The notes: generated by a model not told the origin, from the letters alone. Numbered from the stretch's first letter, positions 23,907 through 36,057 are shown. The stretch is DNA of 64,000 nucleotides from Bugulina stolonifera (GCA_935421135.1 OW285189.1:12855072-12919071); one strand, 5' to 3'. Program-made: numbers and translations.

Positions 23907-25268
23907 CTGAAAAAGAAAGATTACATGTTTTATTCAAAAGTGAAAGTTGAAAAGATTTTCAAGATTATACATGAATACAGCATAAACCATAACATTGCCA
24001 TCACTATGTACATTGAGCAACATACTGTACATAACACAATAATATTAGAATGGGAATACGCTTATTAGAACAATATTTTATTCTATTTAAAATGAAGTTA
24101 AACTAAAATAGATCAAATGTTTAGCTAAGTTTTGTGAAGAAATGCCCTGAGATATGCTAGGTTGATTTGTACAACAAGAGACAACAGTGTAGGTCTACAT
24201 GTACAGGTACATATCGTAACAGTTAGTATCAGCTGTACCAAGGGTAAGCAAGTATGCGAGAACAAAATTAAAAGTTTATGTGAACTTTCACCTCCTTCAC
24301 CCACCATGTGACTGTACATATGTAAGACCAATTGTGCAAATGCATAAAATAATTACACTACATTCCAGTCTAACTGCATATTATGTGGGTAGAAGGATAG
24401 AAGAGATAAAATAATTTAAAAAATTCTGTTTACAAGAATAAAATTAACAGGTGAGCAGTTAAAAGAAGTAACTGATTTTAGAGTTGGATTTGCAAAAAAG
24501 AAGCCGCCTTACACAGTGACATGTAATACAAATATATAAAATTATAGTTTAAGCGGGTGGGTGAATCACTTTAAGCCACATAATCAAGTCTCTAAGGCTA
24601 AAATCTAACATAAATCACACTGTTAATTCTATTTAATGACAAATCATGATAATATTTTATTGTCACGTATTTCCAGTGTTTTTATTTCAACGTTATCCTA
24701 AAACGAAAAAGACACAGAAAATCATGCCAAAAGAAATTTTAATTAAGAGACGTATTTAAAGCATAATAGCAAGAGGGAGAGAGGCGGGTTCTAACGTTAG
24801 TCTAACTGCATGTATGTAGAAACAGACCATATTTAAGTCGATTGTAAATAGGAGGGTGTGTGGCATTACAACTTTGGACGTAATATCGTAAACAGATTCA
24901 GGGGTTCAGTAATGAAAATGGGGGTAAAAGTGATACCTGATTGGTTACTTGGTCTGCATGCAAAACCTCTTTCTGGCAGATAGGATAAGGCACATATATA
25001 ATAAACTCAAAAGCCTAAGAAGGCTGCCGTAAATTCCAAAAATAGAAAACTGTGCAACTGATGGCCAAATATTGCAGAGAATAGCAAAGAGGCAGACCAC
25101 GTATTGTAGCAACTATAGTGAAACAAAGAGCAGCAGAATATGGTACTTGCATAGGGCAATCACTACACCTATATACATGTACACAAGCCATACAGAGTAA
25201 TACATGCTATAGTTGCTAAAAACATGAGTTAGAATCTAATATAAACACTACTGTGATTTTCTACTTAC

Positions 25269-25529
25269 CATATCCTCATTGTAATCTGGTAGGGTGATTT
25301 GTAGATTACATAGTGGTATCTGTGGTTGGCCTCCTTTTGGTACCTTCGGCTCTCTCATGAATGCCACTCTACCCGTAGGTTCTCTGTCCTGGTCGCGAAT
25401 TCGTACTATGAAGGGCAGGCGGTTCTCCTGGAATGCCTGGAAGTTGATGTGCAGCTGAGTGTCATCAGTTCTGGTGATTGGTATGAGATTTCCTGCCATC
25501 TCTAACCACTGTTCCTTGCTCTCCAGAAC
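25269..25529 (-). CDS. ANK: Exon 53: UPA domain
   Basis: The exon has 261 nt and 87 codons in frame 0. It codes INFQAFQENRLPFIVRIR, EPTGRVAFMREPK and LCNLQITLPD, the end of the UPA fold that packs on ZU5-N and ZU5-C. Confidence 0.97.
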
Positions 25530-25886
25530 CTGTGGTACAATTACGACTATATACAGTAACTCTGTGGTTAATAGTGCGGCAACTACTCATACTTTACTTG
25601 TAAAGCTACATTGTGGTTTGAAGTGCTTGCAGATCCACCAGAGGGCATATATCATCTTACTGCGGAGAGACCACCCCATTCCTTCCCCTGTGTAGGAAGG
25701 GTATAATACCCATGCACATGTCATCAGTAATCAGAACAGATTGAACGCCAATTAATAGATCCAGTTTAATAAGCCGACTTCAATGTAGAGATTTCAAAGT
25801 TGAGCTATACAGACAAAATCTGCAAACCTGTATTATAAATATAGTTATACATACAAGTACACTTATATAAGTAAGAGCTACTGCAC

Positions 25887-26115
25887 CTCAATATCTCTGC
25901 TACGAGCCACTTCTGTGAAGTGTTGTTGAGTTTCCAGCGTCTTGTCTATCTTATCATCAGTCATACAGAAAACTCGCAATCTTGCCTCCCTCTGCTCATG
26001 TCGTTTCCCAAACACAACAAAACGAGACATGAAGGGTACATGGCAAACTTCCTTGTATAACACATTAGCCATTGATAGTATTTCTGGTACTTGTTGGTAA
26101 TCCACCAGCCAGAAC
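25887..26115 (-). CDS. ANK: Exon 52: ZU5-C to UPA
   Basis: The exon has 229 nt, phase 2 to 0. It codes [44 protein letters not shown] and EVARSRDIE. These strings are ankyrin-specific (vertebrate [23 protein letters not shown]). Confidence 0.97.
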
Positions 26116-26407
26116 CTGCAGAGGAGAGTAACAGATGTTATCAGCAAGAGTTCAACCAAAGGTCAAGTATCAACTATTGGTCAAAATTTCAACAAAAGGT
26201 CACAGAGTTAATGAAAGTTCATACTATTATGATATTATGGTAACACATTGGCAAATATACCAAAAGAACCAAAAACATGTGAAGCAGTGACAAAGACCTA
26301 AAAAACATCTATGGAATTATGGCAAATCATTTATGGAACTATGGCAAAAGCTGTATTCACATTATAATAGAGAACCAGTTTAATTTGTTACGTCTATTTT
26401 CACAGAC

Positions 26408-26504
26408 CTTGCCGAGACTGTAGTAGTGAAGGAGACGCAGTCATTGATGAACTGCAGGTTCTGATCTGACGTCACATCTCTCCATTCGGCAGGTCTGTTA
26501 CCGT
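26408..26504 (-). CDS. ANK: Exon 51: ZU5-C end
   Basis: The exon has 97 nt, phase 1 to 2. It codes PAEWRDVTSDQNLQ and then INDCVSFTTTVSA, matching the conserved CVSFTTNVSARFWL. The donor is GTCTGT, weak but fixed by homology on both sides. Confidence 0.94.
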
Positions 26505-27145
26505 CTACAGATTCAGCATAAGATATAATATAGTACATCTGTATTGATGTAGTCCAGAGTAATTGAATGGAATATAATATTTCAATTGCCACCTAAATTA
26601 TGACGGCAGTCTAAAAAACATTCGATACATTGCTAAAGACTCGCTTTGTATACAAAAAAGGAAGGTGTTACGAAGCAGTGGTGCTGTTTACAACACCCTC
26701 ATACATCTGCCACTCTCTACCAATCAGATGTGGGACAGTTTGGAGGCAGTTGGACATGTCGCGTGCATTTTAAATAAATCTCACAACATGGAATGTATAA
26801 TTTAAACCTAGAATTGTGCGCCCTGCAGAAATAAATTACAATTAAGTCACAGAAGGAAAGTTAAGATATGCTAGCTTAAGCTCTCACCAACGTGGGTGCG
26901 TTTTCCTGCGGAAAATACCGACGACTACATATTATATATGACTACATATAATGCGTGTACGGTGAGATAGACATGCTAGTAGAATACAGGCTAAATAATA
27001 TGGTTACAAATGCTAAAATTAGACAGAAGCCCAGTAATATTGTGCTGAATATTTTTTTTCCTAACTACAGTATAACAAGTTTCTAAAATAAATAGAATAC
27101 AGTAAAATTTCTTTGAATGAAAGTAGTTTGGGGTGGGTGTCGCAC

Positions 27146-27350
27146 CTGCCATGCTAGAGAGCAGACGTAACGTGGAGGAACCTTGGCTATAGTTATTCGT
27201 CATGCCCTTAGATGCAGCTCTCGGAAGAGGGAAGGTCAAGGTGACGGGTTTTCTGAACTGTCTCCTGCGTGGCTCCAGTGTTACTATTGGACTCACAGCA
27301 GCCCTGTTACCAAACAGCTTAGCTACTACGTCTGCAGGCACAGGTTGAAT
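27146..27350 (-). CDS. ANK: Exon 50: ZU5-C
   Basis: The exon has 205 nt, phase 0 to 1. It codes IQPVPADVVAKLFGN, SPIVTLEPRRRQFRKPVT and TLRLLSSMA. It carries the family signature SPIVT-EPRRR-F-KP. Confidence 0.96.
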
Positions 27351-27630
27351 CTATAAATAGGAACAGGATAACACCATCCATGAGTTTGCATGTACGTACA
27401 TTGCAGTTATTACAACAATTATAGCATAATGCATCTTGTATATCAATTGATGTACATGTACAATGTAGGTATGTGTTATAATGTACAGGTCATATTTTTA
27501 CAAGGGTGTTCTAATCAGAATTATTTTGTTATTCATTTTGTTTTAACATAATGATGGCCTCACAGACAGCCATCCTATTATACAAGCACATGTGAATAAA
27601 GACTGTGAGTGAATGATATCAACACCCTAC

Positions 27631-27842
27631 CTGAAGTCCAATCTTTGTCGGCTTTTTAAGGGCACCCGCTGGGAACACAGCCTGAGCCTGTGGAACCACA
27701 GTTGAGCTGATGATCGCGCCTTCTGGGCCCACCATACAAGTCTCTATTTTATTTCTAGATACTAAGGCAAAGTATTTAGGAAATTCCGTTGTTACAATTC
27801 TGGTGATTCTTTTCTGCTCCAACTCATCCAGCGGCTCTATAT
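27631..27842 (-). CDS. ANK: Exon 49: end of ZU5-N and start of ZU5-C
   Basis: The exon has 212 nt, phase 1 to 0. It codes LDELEQKRITRIVTTEFP, then GPEGAIISSTVVPQAQA and FPAGALKKPTKIGLQ, the start of the second ZU5. Confidence 0.96.
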
Positions 27843-28736
27843 CTACAAGACCAAGTACGGTGTATTGCAGGTAACACCATATTAGTTACAGGCAATAGTA
27901 ATGCATTACCAGTGTACACATATGCAGCATATTTAAATAGAACCGTAAAGCTGAACAAGTGAAATCCTACATCTATTTCTACATCAGATAATGCAGAATA
28001 GCAAATGTTTTATTGCTGTGGAGACTAGATATTTCTGGTACCAAGAGGAGAGAAGGTAGAGATGGTACAATGTACCACCAGGTACAAAGGCTTAGCATGC
28101 TTCTAATAGGATAAATAAAGCGTATTTGAGACCATAACTCAATACCCAACTGAAGATCCCAAATGAATCCGTAGCAAATATGGCAATGTAAACCAGCCGG
28201 CCCATGTACAGCGGTAGTTGTACTGGAGTAGGAAGCTATGGCATGAATAGTGTATACCTAATATTATAATATTATACTGGAGTTATTATTGTACATATTG
28301 TATATATACTGTGTCTAATAGACATGTAGCTGGGTTGGCTGCCTTGTCACTTACCAGGGTAGTTTTCTAGATCCCCTGTTGAATACAATCACTAATTCGT
28401 TTATAACGGCATCAAACTAATAATATATCAATCAATGGGTATGAGGTAGTTGACTCCATTATTGCAAGGTTCACGTTATGCAGAAATCATAATACTAGTA
28501 GGAATATAGAATGTGTAGATAGATGGATAGCACCTACAGACACCTGCTGGCAGGAACCCTAACTGGACTATATAATTTATGTACTATTATAGTTTAAAGT
28601 GCAACTGCCCTTAGAATTCTGCGAGATCCACTTAGTGCATGTAGTTTCAAAATGTCAACGAGAGAAAAATAAGATACTAAATAGAATACCAAAGTAATGA
28701 TGAATATTTAATTATTACACATAGTAATGTACATAC

Positions 28737-28891
28737 CATCAAAGCTACCATTGACTGCATTGAACACCAAATCATCTGAGGGTTTCAGTTTGTGTTCTTC
28801 CCATTTCTTACCATCCAAACTCTTGAGCACCTGAATCTCCCTTTCATTGTTTCTCAGAGAGGCAAAATGTGGGATCTCGATTATCACTGGC
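28737..28891 (-). CDS. ANK: Exon 48: rest of ZU5-N
   Basis: The exon has 155 nt, phase 2 to 1. It opens PVIIEIPHFASLRNNERE and continues VLKSLDGKKWEEHKLK, as in other ankyrins (PVIVEIPHFAS). Confidence 0.96.
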
Positions 28892-28939
28892 CTGTAATGT
28901 AACCAGAGAAGATATGCAACAAGTACAAAAACAAACCAA

Positions 28940-29180
28940 CCAACATATACAATGTAATATACACATATATACACGTATATACATTGTACATGTATATACA
29001 TTGTACACGTATATCCATTGTATATACAATGTATATATACGTGTATATACACGCATATACATTGTATATACAATGTACACGTATATAATATATGTGTATA
29101 TTCAAATGCACATGTAGGCCTACATACACAGGTATACACAGTATTGCTTTACAATATATATTGTACATGTATATTCATAG
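28940..29180. repeat. Low-complexity alternating TA/CA/TG tract
   Basis: Imperfect palindromic runs of tatatacattgtacatgta type in the intron between exons 47 and 48. They produce spurious Tyr/Cys/Ile-rich open frames on both strands. Confidence 0.85.
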
Positions 29181-29264
29181 TTGAAAATTGAAACAGGGAT
29201 TTTAAATTAAATATTAAATGTGTGAGACGCAGACCAGTGAGATGCATGTAGCTAACTAACTCAC

Positions 29265-29489
29265 CCAAGGAAGGAGGTACCGACAGGCCCCAGGCTAACG
29301 ACCCTAGCAGCGAGGGCTTCCCCGTCATTCAATGGCGGTTGTGTGGACAGTTTCTCTTTCTTGAGCATTCTGCATGTGACTCTAGTCGGTCCAGTGGCCA
29401 TGCCAGGGGGTATGACAATACGCACCCCTGCATGCCTGCTACCTCTCATTGCTCCACCCCTGGCATCTACCATAAAACTTACCACGAAG
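29265..29489 (-). CDS. ANK: Exon 47: ZU5-N domain, spectrin-binding part
   Basis: The exon has 225 nt, phase 2 to 2. It codes [36 protein letters not shown], the KLSTQPPL string and [13 protein letters not shown]. This is almost residue for residue the vertebrate ZU5-N. The DAR triplet, reported as needed for beta-spectrin binding in vertebrate ankyrins, is intact. Confidence 0.97.
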
Positions 29490-30117
29490 CTGAAAAATAC
29501 AGTCAATCAATCATCTACTATTTTAATGAAAAAGGGAAGCTACCGGTAGGTCAGCTGTATAATGCAGGAGATTGGCTAGGGAACATGATGTCATCAGGTG
29601 AGGTTATACTATATTGGCGTAGAATAATGACAGATGGAAAAGTGGATTTTAATTTGTGGAAGGAAAGTATTAATAAAGTATACTGATGGGAGCATTTAAC
29701 ATTCTTCCATACACTTCCATATACCACTCTCCTCAAACTTTGATCTTAAAGTTATTATGTTGTATTCACTTAAAGCTGCACAGGTAAGCATCTAATACTA
29801 GCCGTGACTGGAGTTGTTCTCTACTACACATGCAAGTTGTATCTGTTCTGTTCATGTGGTAATATAATACTAACAAGTACTTTTCTAAAGCATACTATAG
29901 TAACGGAGTAGGTTTATGACTAGAAGCATCAGTACCGCTGGGATATTGGACTTGGTGTGAGTAGATTGGCATTATACACTTTCTATAATACACTTAACAA
30001 GTAAACTATGGACCTATGGCTAATACAACATAGAGAATATTGTGAAAAACTAGAGCAACATTTAACAGCAAAAACTTGAACAAAATGATACAACAATGTA
30101 TATATATAATCCAATAC

Positions 30118-30138
30118 CTTCTCCAGCGAAGTTTGTCA
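30118..30138 (-). CDS. ANK: Exon 46: 21-nt micro-exon before ZU5-N
   Basis: This exon codes about seven residues (DKLRWR plus split codons), phase 2 in and out. It is needed neither to fix the frame nor to complete the fold, so it may be optional. It sits between ctttttag and GTATTG. Confidence 0.6.
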
Positions 30139-30440
30139 CTAAAAAGAAACATTAATTAAACATTTAAATAATATTCAACAAATAAAATAAAAATAATATT
30201 GAAGCGAGGTAAAAGTTATTCTTATATCAAATCCTTGTGAAAATTGTGTAGGCTTAGTGAACACAAAAATAATGGTATTTGAGGATCTCTGGTTATTCAT
30301 GGTCACTCTAAGATCGAATATGAGCTTTGGCAAGTTTGTGATAAACCTACACTATAACATACATGTATACATGTAGTTGTACAGTTATACAAACATATAT
30401 GTATTATAGACATGAGGTATAGAAACCTTTACTAACTTAC

Positions 30441-30570
30441 CCAGTAAACACAGGGCTCCTCTCGACGACAACATTGTCTGGGTTGAAATCTGTACCAAAA
30501 GCAGTTCCACTGTAAGAAGCTTCTATCGTCTTCTCCCTTCTCAGTGTGAACACACTCCATGGCATGGAAC
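30441..30570 (-). CDS. ANK: Exon 45: lead-in to ZU5-N
   Basis: The exon has 130 nt, phase 1 to 2. It codes SMPWSVFTLRREKT, GTAFGTDFNPDNV and ERSPVFT. Its position just ahead of the conserved ZU5 start suggests the N-terminal edge of the ZU5-UPA module. Confidence 0.82.
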
Positions 30571-30818
30571 CTGAAGGGCATAGTATAGCCATATAGAAAC
30601 AATATAACACACTTTACACAACGGCTCATAGATTAAAACTGAACTCCTTGCATTAAAAATGAGTAAATGTTATAATGAAAGACGACTGCCAGCTGTCACT
30701 AGCTGATGATAGCTAGGAAGGGAACGAAGGTGCTGAAAGTTGGGGGTAGATTTCACAAATATATCACACTTACACACATTTGTAGTGAAGAGGCAAGAAG
30801 GGGAGAGAGATACGTTAC

Positions 30819-30941
30819 CTGGAGGTAGGGTACTCGGCAATGGGGGAGGAGTTGTAGGTGAGCCTGTCTCGGCAAACACTCCTCTCAGTCCTTTCCGTGG
30901 CATGGAGGAAGTATCGTGCTGCTGGGGTGCTGATGCTTCAG
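30819..30941 (-). CDS. ANK: Exon 44: Pro-rich linker
   Basis: The exon has 123 nt, phase 1 to 1. It codes KGLRGVFAETGS and then TPPPLPSTLPP. The proline-rich end is a possible SH3 ligand. Confidence 0.83.
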
Positions 30942-31288
30942 CTGAAACATGTATGTTTATACATGAGCAACACCCCCCTGTGTATTACATACACTACATC
31001 CCTGTGTATTACACACACTACAACCCTGTGCATTATAATTATACACTACACCCCTGTATTACATTTAGTGTAAAAGCAATACTGTCCAGCTTATTATCAG
31101 AATAACCGATTGCTGAACTTAAAAAAGGGGAAATTCTTTCAACTTAGTAGTTTAATTTTCACAACATACCCAGCGCATTCTAGACACTAGCTAATAGATA
31201 CACACTACATGGCTGGATATAGTATAGTCTCTAGACACTAGGTATAGACACTACATAGCTGGATACAGTATAGTATAACCTCCCTTAC

Positions 31289-31403
31289 CTGTATCAGCCA
31301 CTTCCTGGGCTATAATATCTTCTATAATTTGAGGTCTCTGTACTTTCTGGAGAGGAGGAGCTGGAGAGCTGTGTATGGAACTACTCTTTGGTACTGTAAC
31401 CAC
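31289..31403 (-). CDS. ANK: Exon 43: short linker before ZU5-N
   Basis: The exon has 115 nt, phase 0 to 1. It codes VVTVPKSSSIHSSPAPP and IIEDIIAQEVADT. Its acceptor and first bases are copied several times in the adjacent minisatellite (31390-31635). Confidence 0.85.
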
Positions 31404-31635
31404 CTGTATAACAACAGTATCAGTGTAATGGGATGGCTGGTACTGTAACTACCTGTATAACAACAGTACCAGTGTAATGGGGTGGCTGGTACTGTAACCA
31501 CCTGTATAACAACAGTATCAGTGTAATGGGGTGGCTGGTACTGTAACTACCTGTACAACAACAGTATCAGTGTAATGGGGTGGCTGGTACTGTAACCACT
31601 TGTATAACAACAGTATCAGTGTAATGGGGTGGCTG
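31390..31635. repeat. 49-bp minisatellite copying a splice acceptor
   Basis: Five tandem copies of a unit starting ggtactgtaaccacctgtat, followed by aacaacag and ggggtggct. Read on the minus strand, each copy holds the acceptor and first bases of exon 43, and the first copy overlaps the exon itself. Confidence 0.85.
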
Positions 31636-32244
31636 GTGGGCAGCGATAACATAGCTAGATACATGTATATAAAATGTAGACAGGGGCTAGTATATTCATT
31701 GTAAAGGCTGGCATACTGCTGACATACACAGCATATAAGCTACACATATGGACATGTATATTATATGGATTGCAGATGATACAATGTACAACACATATTG
31801 TGTACATGCATATGACATACCCACTGCACACACATAGAAATATAATACAATACATTTGCTCAGGACTAGTGTATAATACTGATATACAGGCACACATTGT
31901 AAGCCTACATATGTGGTTATGTATACTATAAACTAAATAGGAACAGTTACAGCTACTGTAGTTACTGTATGTAATGGATATCAGACCTACATTAAGTGAC
32001 TATGTAATGTAATCATGTAATCTGTCTATTAGAGTATCAGTATACAAACTATAAGTCTACCTGTTGTGCATGTGATATCTAATATGTCATTGATATATAA
32101 TTATAGAAAAAACAATACATTATGCATCTACATGTATATGTATATACAATGTACAATGTACATGTAGGTCTATATTTAATATAGATGTACATGTTGAATG
32201 ATAGGTGGTGTATAATATAATTCATGGTTGATAACATACATGTA

Positions 32245-32305
32245 TGCACTATGTATGTACGCACTATGTACGTACGCACTCTGTATGTACGCACTATGTA
32301 CGTTT
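32245..32305. repeat. Short tandem repeat gcactatgtatgtac
   Basis: About four imperfect 16-18-bp units in the intron between exons 42 and 43. Confidence 0.7.
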
Positions 32306-32405
32306 GAATATCTAATAAATAGTACATATACATATAGTTTCTACCCGGCAGCACTATTATACAATGTATATGTGTTACACTTGATTCACGGCATGTCTGA
32401 CTGAC

Positions 32406-32560
32406 CTCTCCATTAGCATCCACAACAGCCTTGCCATCTGGACCAATGAGAGCACACTGTCCAGGAGGAAGTAGAACAGTAGCTCCGTTAACATCCGTCA
32501 CTCTCTGATCATCTGGCAGAGTCAAGTATCCATCTTTTCCAGCCTCCATAATTCTCGTAC
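32406..32560 (-). CDS. ANK: Exon 42: PGT/DGK repeat array, last exon
   Basis: The exon has 155 nt, phase 1 to 0. Exons 41 and 42 together complete a VTPG-TRI unit. It then reads AGKDGYLTLPDDQ, VLLPPGQCALIGPDGK and AVVDANGE. The donor is GTCAGT. Confidence 0.87.
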
Positions 32561-32831
32561 CTGTCGGTAGGACACCAGTTATACATTATCATACCATGTG
32601 GTAGTATTACTGTATAATATTATACGTACGCATACATGTTCACATGTTCACATACAGCACTATTGCTAGATAAATATTATATGTACAAATGATACAAAGC
32701 GAACAGAGAAAGTAGACTAGTACAAAGAAGGAGCAATAATTAATATTCTATATAATATCAGTTAGCAGTAGGTACATACGTATAATACAGGACCTACAGC
32801 AGATATTATATAGCATATGATATACACTTAC

Positions 32832-32895
32832 ACGTAGATACTGCATCCTCATCGGATACGATATCCTCATCAATGTAAGGAATAGTAATGTCCAT
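32832..32895 (-). CDS. Candidate alternative first exon before the last repeat-array exon
   Basis: An ATG at 32895 opens 21 codons plus one base before GTAAGT, phase 1, as exon 42 needs. It reads MDITIPYIDEDIVSDEDAVS. It has no usable acceptor, so it would have to be a first exon. The isoform would hold only the last array unit, ZU5-UPA, death domain and tail. Confidence 0.38.
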
Positions 32896-33567
32896 TGCAG
32901 GTGTGATATAGATACATGTGATTACATAGACATGTGTACAAGAGTGATATGTCAGAACAGTGCTTGTCTGCAGACTAGCTAGTCTGGCTATCACACTATT
33001 ATAGGCTATCACTGGCAGCTTGTAAGTGACCCACTATATAAGATATGACACTATCTACCAATAAACATCCTACAATCGACTCATCACTTAGCCTCAGTTC
33101 CCATGATTCCCTGGTTCTATGTAACCTGATTATATGTTTATAATATATTTAATTATGTACATGTATCTACATGAGACCCTGCCAGGCTACAATTACTGGC
33201 AGCATAGTTCACATTTAGATCAGCATGTGGCATGCTGTCAAATGTACAGGACCATATAACACAGTTTAATGGGAAAACAACATGGCTCCAATAACTGGTT
33301 TACTCTAGTAAATTCACATGTTGGTATTACTAGAATTGTATAATATAGGCCTACACTAGGTTCAGGGTTACTATAGAGTGTTACTATAACGTTATATAAT
33401 AATATTAATGCTGCACTATACAATAAAATAAAACTATTGTGATACATGCATATAAGTGTTAAATAGTTGTTAGAAAGTATAAACAACCATATGTATTATA
33501 TTCATATAATTATAATAATACTAATACATACGCTCTATAGATCATTTGATATTAAATTATCAGGTAC

Positions 33568-33762
33568 CTGGAGTGACTTGAAGTGGTAAGCCATTAGCTT
33601 CCATCACCAGGTTCCCTTCATCGTCTATAACAACATCATGCTGTACAGGAGTTATCCTGGAGCCCCTGGGTACAGGTACAGGGCGACCCCTTGGGGAGTT
33701 GACTATCTTACCAGCAGGAGAAACCAACAGTAGGCTGCGAGGTGCTGCGACCACAGGCTTGC
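33568..33762 (-). CDS. ANK: Exon 41: PGT/DGK repeat array
   Basis: The exon has 195 nt, phase 1 to 1. It reads LLLVSPAGKIVNSPRGRP, VPVPRGSRITPVQHD, DDEGNLVMEANG and LPLQVTP. It is Arg/Pro-rich compared with its neighbours. Confidence 0.88.
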
Positions 33763-34313
33763 CTGTATAATGCATATATATGAACATGGTGACACAACTC
33801 TTCATTGAGAGCACTGAATAATACAAATGGCCGACACATGATGATCAAATTTGCTTAATGTAATGCATAGGCTGATGTTTCACCCATATACCTTCAAGTC
33901 AAACAGAACCACTTGATACCAGAGTAAGAGCATAGAGGAGGAAGTCACATATATAACAATGATATCTGTGTATATTGTTACAGCCACATTTTGTATACTT
34001 TTGCTGATATATTATTTAGAGCAAACAATAACAACTAGATTTCACCACTTTGAAGTAGCAGTGTTGTATGTACACTGAACATAAGCATGCATTTGAGTAT
34101 TTCACAGTGCAGAATATACCTAAGTATATCTGCAGAAAAATGTTGCCGGCAGCTGATGATAATGAGTTGTATGCATATAAATAGTGCAACTGTCACTACC
34201 TATTGTAAACACATGACATTCTATGCAATACTAACCAACCATGAGGAAACGATGAATACTGGACATAATAGTACATGTATATAGTATATAGTGCTGGACT
34301 GTATTCTACATAC

Positions 34314-34484
34314 CATATTTGTCTGTGAGAGGGAGGTCATCTGGACCCTTCACCAACCCTTCATTGTCAGCCTCGTGTATAGTGGTACCTGGTTCCACAG
34401 TGAGCGGGTGACCTTGGGCATCCTTAACAGGGTTTCCATCAAGGTCACGCAGGAAGTCTTCCCCTGGCGCCATGATAACACTTC
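34314..34484 (-). CDS. ANK: Exon 40: PGT/DGK repeat array
   Basis: The exon has 171 nt, phase 1 to 1. It reads SVIMAPGEDFLRDLDGNP, GHPLTVEPGTTIHEAD and LVKGPDDLPLTDKY. Confidence 0.88.
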
Positions 34485-34679
34485 CTGTACGTTACAAAAA
34501 AGTAAAATAACTATACATGTTTGGTAAACAACCAAGACAGAAAAAACACTACAGCTAATTACAGAGCCAGTAAATGATTCTGGCTAACTGCCTTCTCTAC
34601 ACTTGGCAGTGAGATTCCCTGCAAACATGCCATGAGGAAAAGTAAACAATTAACTAGTGAGAGTCGTGGAGTATCTTAC

Positions 34680-34802
34680 CCTCAGGTACAAAGACCGGTT
34701 CAGCGTTCTTGTAGCAAACTGGTCTATCATCAGGACCGACTACAGCCTCTTGATTGGCTGGTATTCTCAGGGGGAAATTTGTCTTATCTAGTAATTTGCC
34801 AG
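34680..34802 (-). CDS. ANK: Exon 39: PGT/DGK repeat array
   Basis: The exon has 123 nt, phase 1 to 1. It reads GKLLDKTNFPLRIPANQ, AVVGPDDRPVCYKN and AEPVFVPE. The donor is GTAAGA. Confidence 0.87.
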
Positions 34803-35218
34803 CTGTAAAATAGAATGAAAACTTTAAACTACATTTTTGTAATAAAAAACAAATGAGCTAAATACATTCCATACAGCTTAGAAGGAAATGAGACATTTCA
34901 CTAGAATAAAATTATTGAAAATCCATGTAAATGTACCAGGGCAAGCTATGCAGAATATTGCTATATACATTATATACGGGTATTTACATGTACATGTATA
35001 TTCAATTATATGCACAGAGACGTTAACTATTTAAACTTATTAGGTCTACTTGAAGATTTTGCGAAACATTCCCATGCTGCCTTACAGTAACATTACACGT
35101 GTACATATAGATGGGAGTGTGGATACATGCAGTGACTATAGACAGTAATGCTATTAGAATATCAAATTAATTAGCTACATTCCGAACACCATTAATTTCA
35201 AAGGAATGAAACACAAAC

Positions 35219-35368
35219 CTTTGCCTACGCTAGCATATCCATCCTTGTCACCTGCCAACAACCTGGTACCTGGTGTCACCCACACAGGTTGGGAGTTGTC
35301 ATCCTCCACAACAGTTTTATCTGGACATACTATGTATAGTAGCTGTCCTGGCTGAGCTATGCTTACAC
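35219..35368 (-). CDS. ANK: Exon 38: PGT/DGK repeat array
   Basis: The exon has 150 nt, phase 1 to 1. It reads VSIAQPGQLLYIVCPDK, QPVWVTPGTRLLAGDKDG and ASVGK. The acceptor cctatag was chosen by phase and by the start of homology. The open frame continues upstream but without the motif. Confidence 0.84.
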
Positions 35369-35652
35369 CTATAGGTACATACATGTACATTACATAGCTA
35401 CTAGTTAACATGGTGGTCATGTTATACATCAGAGTAACATTCACAGGTAAAGATGCAGCAGCACTGAAGTGCCCCAAAAGTACCATAAATGTCGGGTAGA
35501 AATTCCTGGTATTTAACTTTCCTGGAAACGCTGCACAAGAGTAATATTTGACAAGCATGTAATGTAAATGCAGTTAGAATAACCAGGGGTGCGGCTTCAC
35601 TAAGGTGTAATTGACCACCACAATATCATCACTAATTCTTTCAGTCACTTAC

Positions 35653-35812
35653 CAGCTTTGGTAACAACAGGCTGTCCCCGAGAGTCAAGTACTGGCTTCA
35701 TAGTATCAACGTCGACAAGCACTTCCTGTTCGGGTGCTGTTACTATTGGTCGACCGGCCGAGTCACACAGTTTAGTTCCATCTTGTAATAGAATTTCACC
35801 GCTGCTATCAGC
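35653..35812 (-). CDS. ANK: Exon 37: PGT/DGK repeat array
   Basis: The exon has 160 nt, phase 0 to 1. It reads EILLQDGTKLCDSAGRP, VLVDVDTMKPVLDSRG and QPVVTKA. The donor is GTAAGT. Confidence 0.87.
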
Positions 35813-36057
35813 CTGTAATAAGACCAGTCAGTAGTGTTGGTAATAAGACTGCTCTAACTATCCAGATCTAATGAGTCAATCACAAGTGTGTGTGATTATT
35901 AGTTTGAACATTTTCAAAAAATAGCGAGGCATGCGTTTAGAGTGTCTGATGCACACACACACACTGTGTCAATGAGTTGCTATACCCGCTGACAGCCAAA
36001 GGTAAGGCTTGGCATCACCCAGAATACAAAATACACCTAACAATATCAGACTGTTAC

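Larger units (their letters stand above)
23014..28736 (-). other. Introns of the death domain, UPA and ZU5-C region
   Basis: Introns 23014-23227, 23432-23824 (inverted-repeat element), 23907-25268 (1,362 nt, AT-rich, empty), 25530-25886, 26116-26407, 26505-27145, 27351-27630 and 27843-28736. No hidden exon was found in the long ones. Confidence 0.65.
28892..32405 (-). other. Introns of the ZU5-N region
   Basis: Introns 28892-29264 (TA/CA tract), 29490-30117, 30139-30440, 30571-30818, 30942-31288 and 31404-32405 (49-bp minisatellite, palindromic tacatgta runs and the gcactatgtatgtac repeat). Nothing else is supported. Confidence 0.65.

Noticed and set aside
28708..29168. Tyr/Cys/Ile-rich open frames on both strands
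   Set aside because: They are translations of a TA/CA low-complexity tract; only 28737-28891 is coding, as exon 48.
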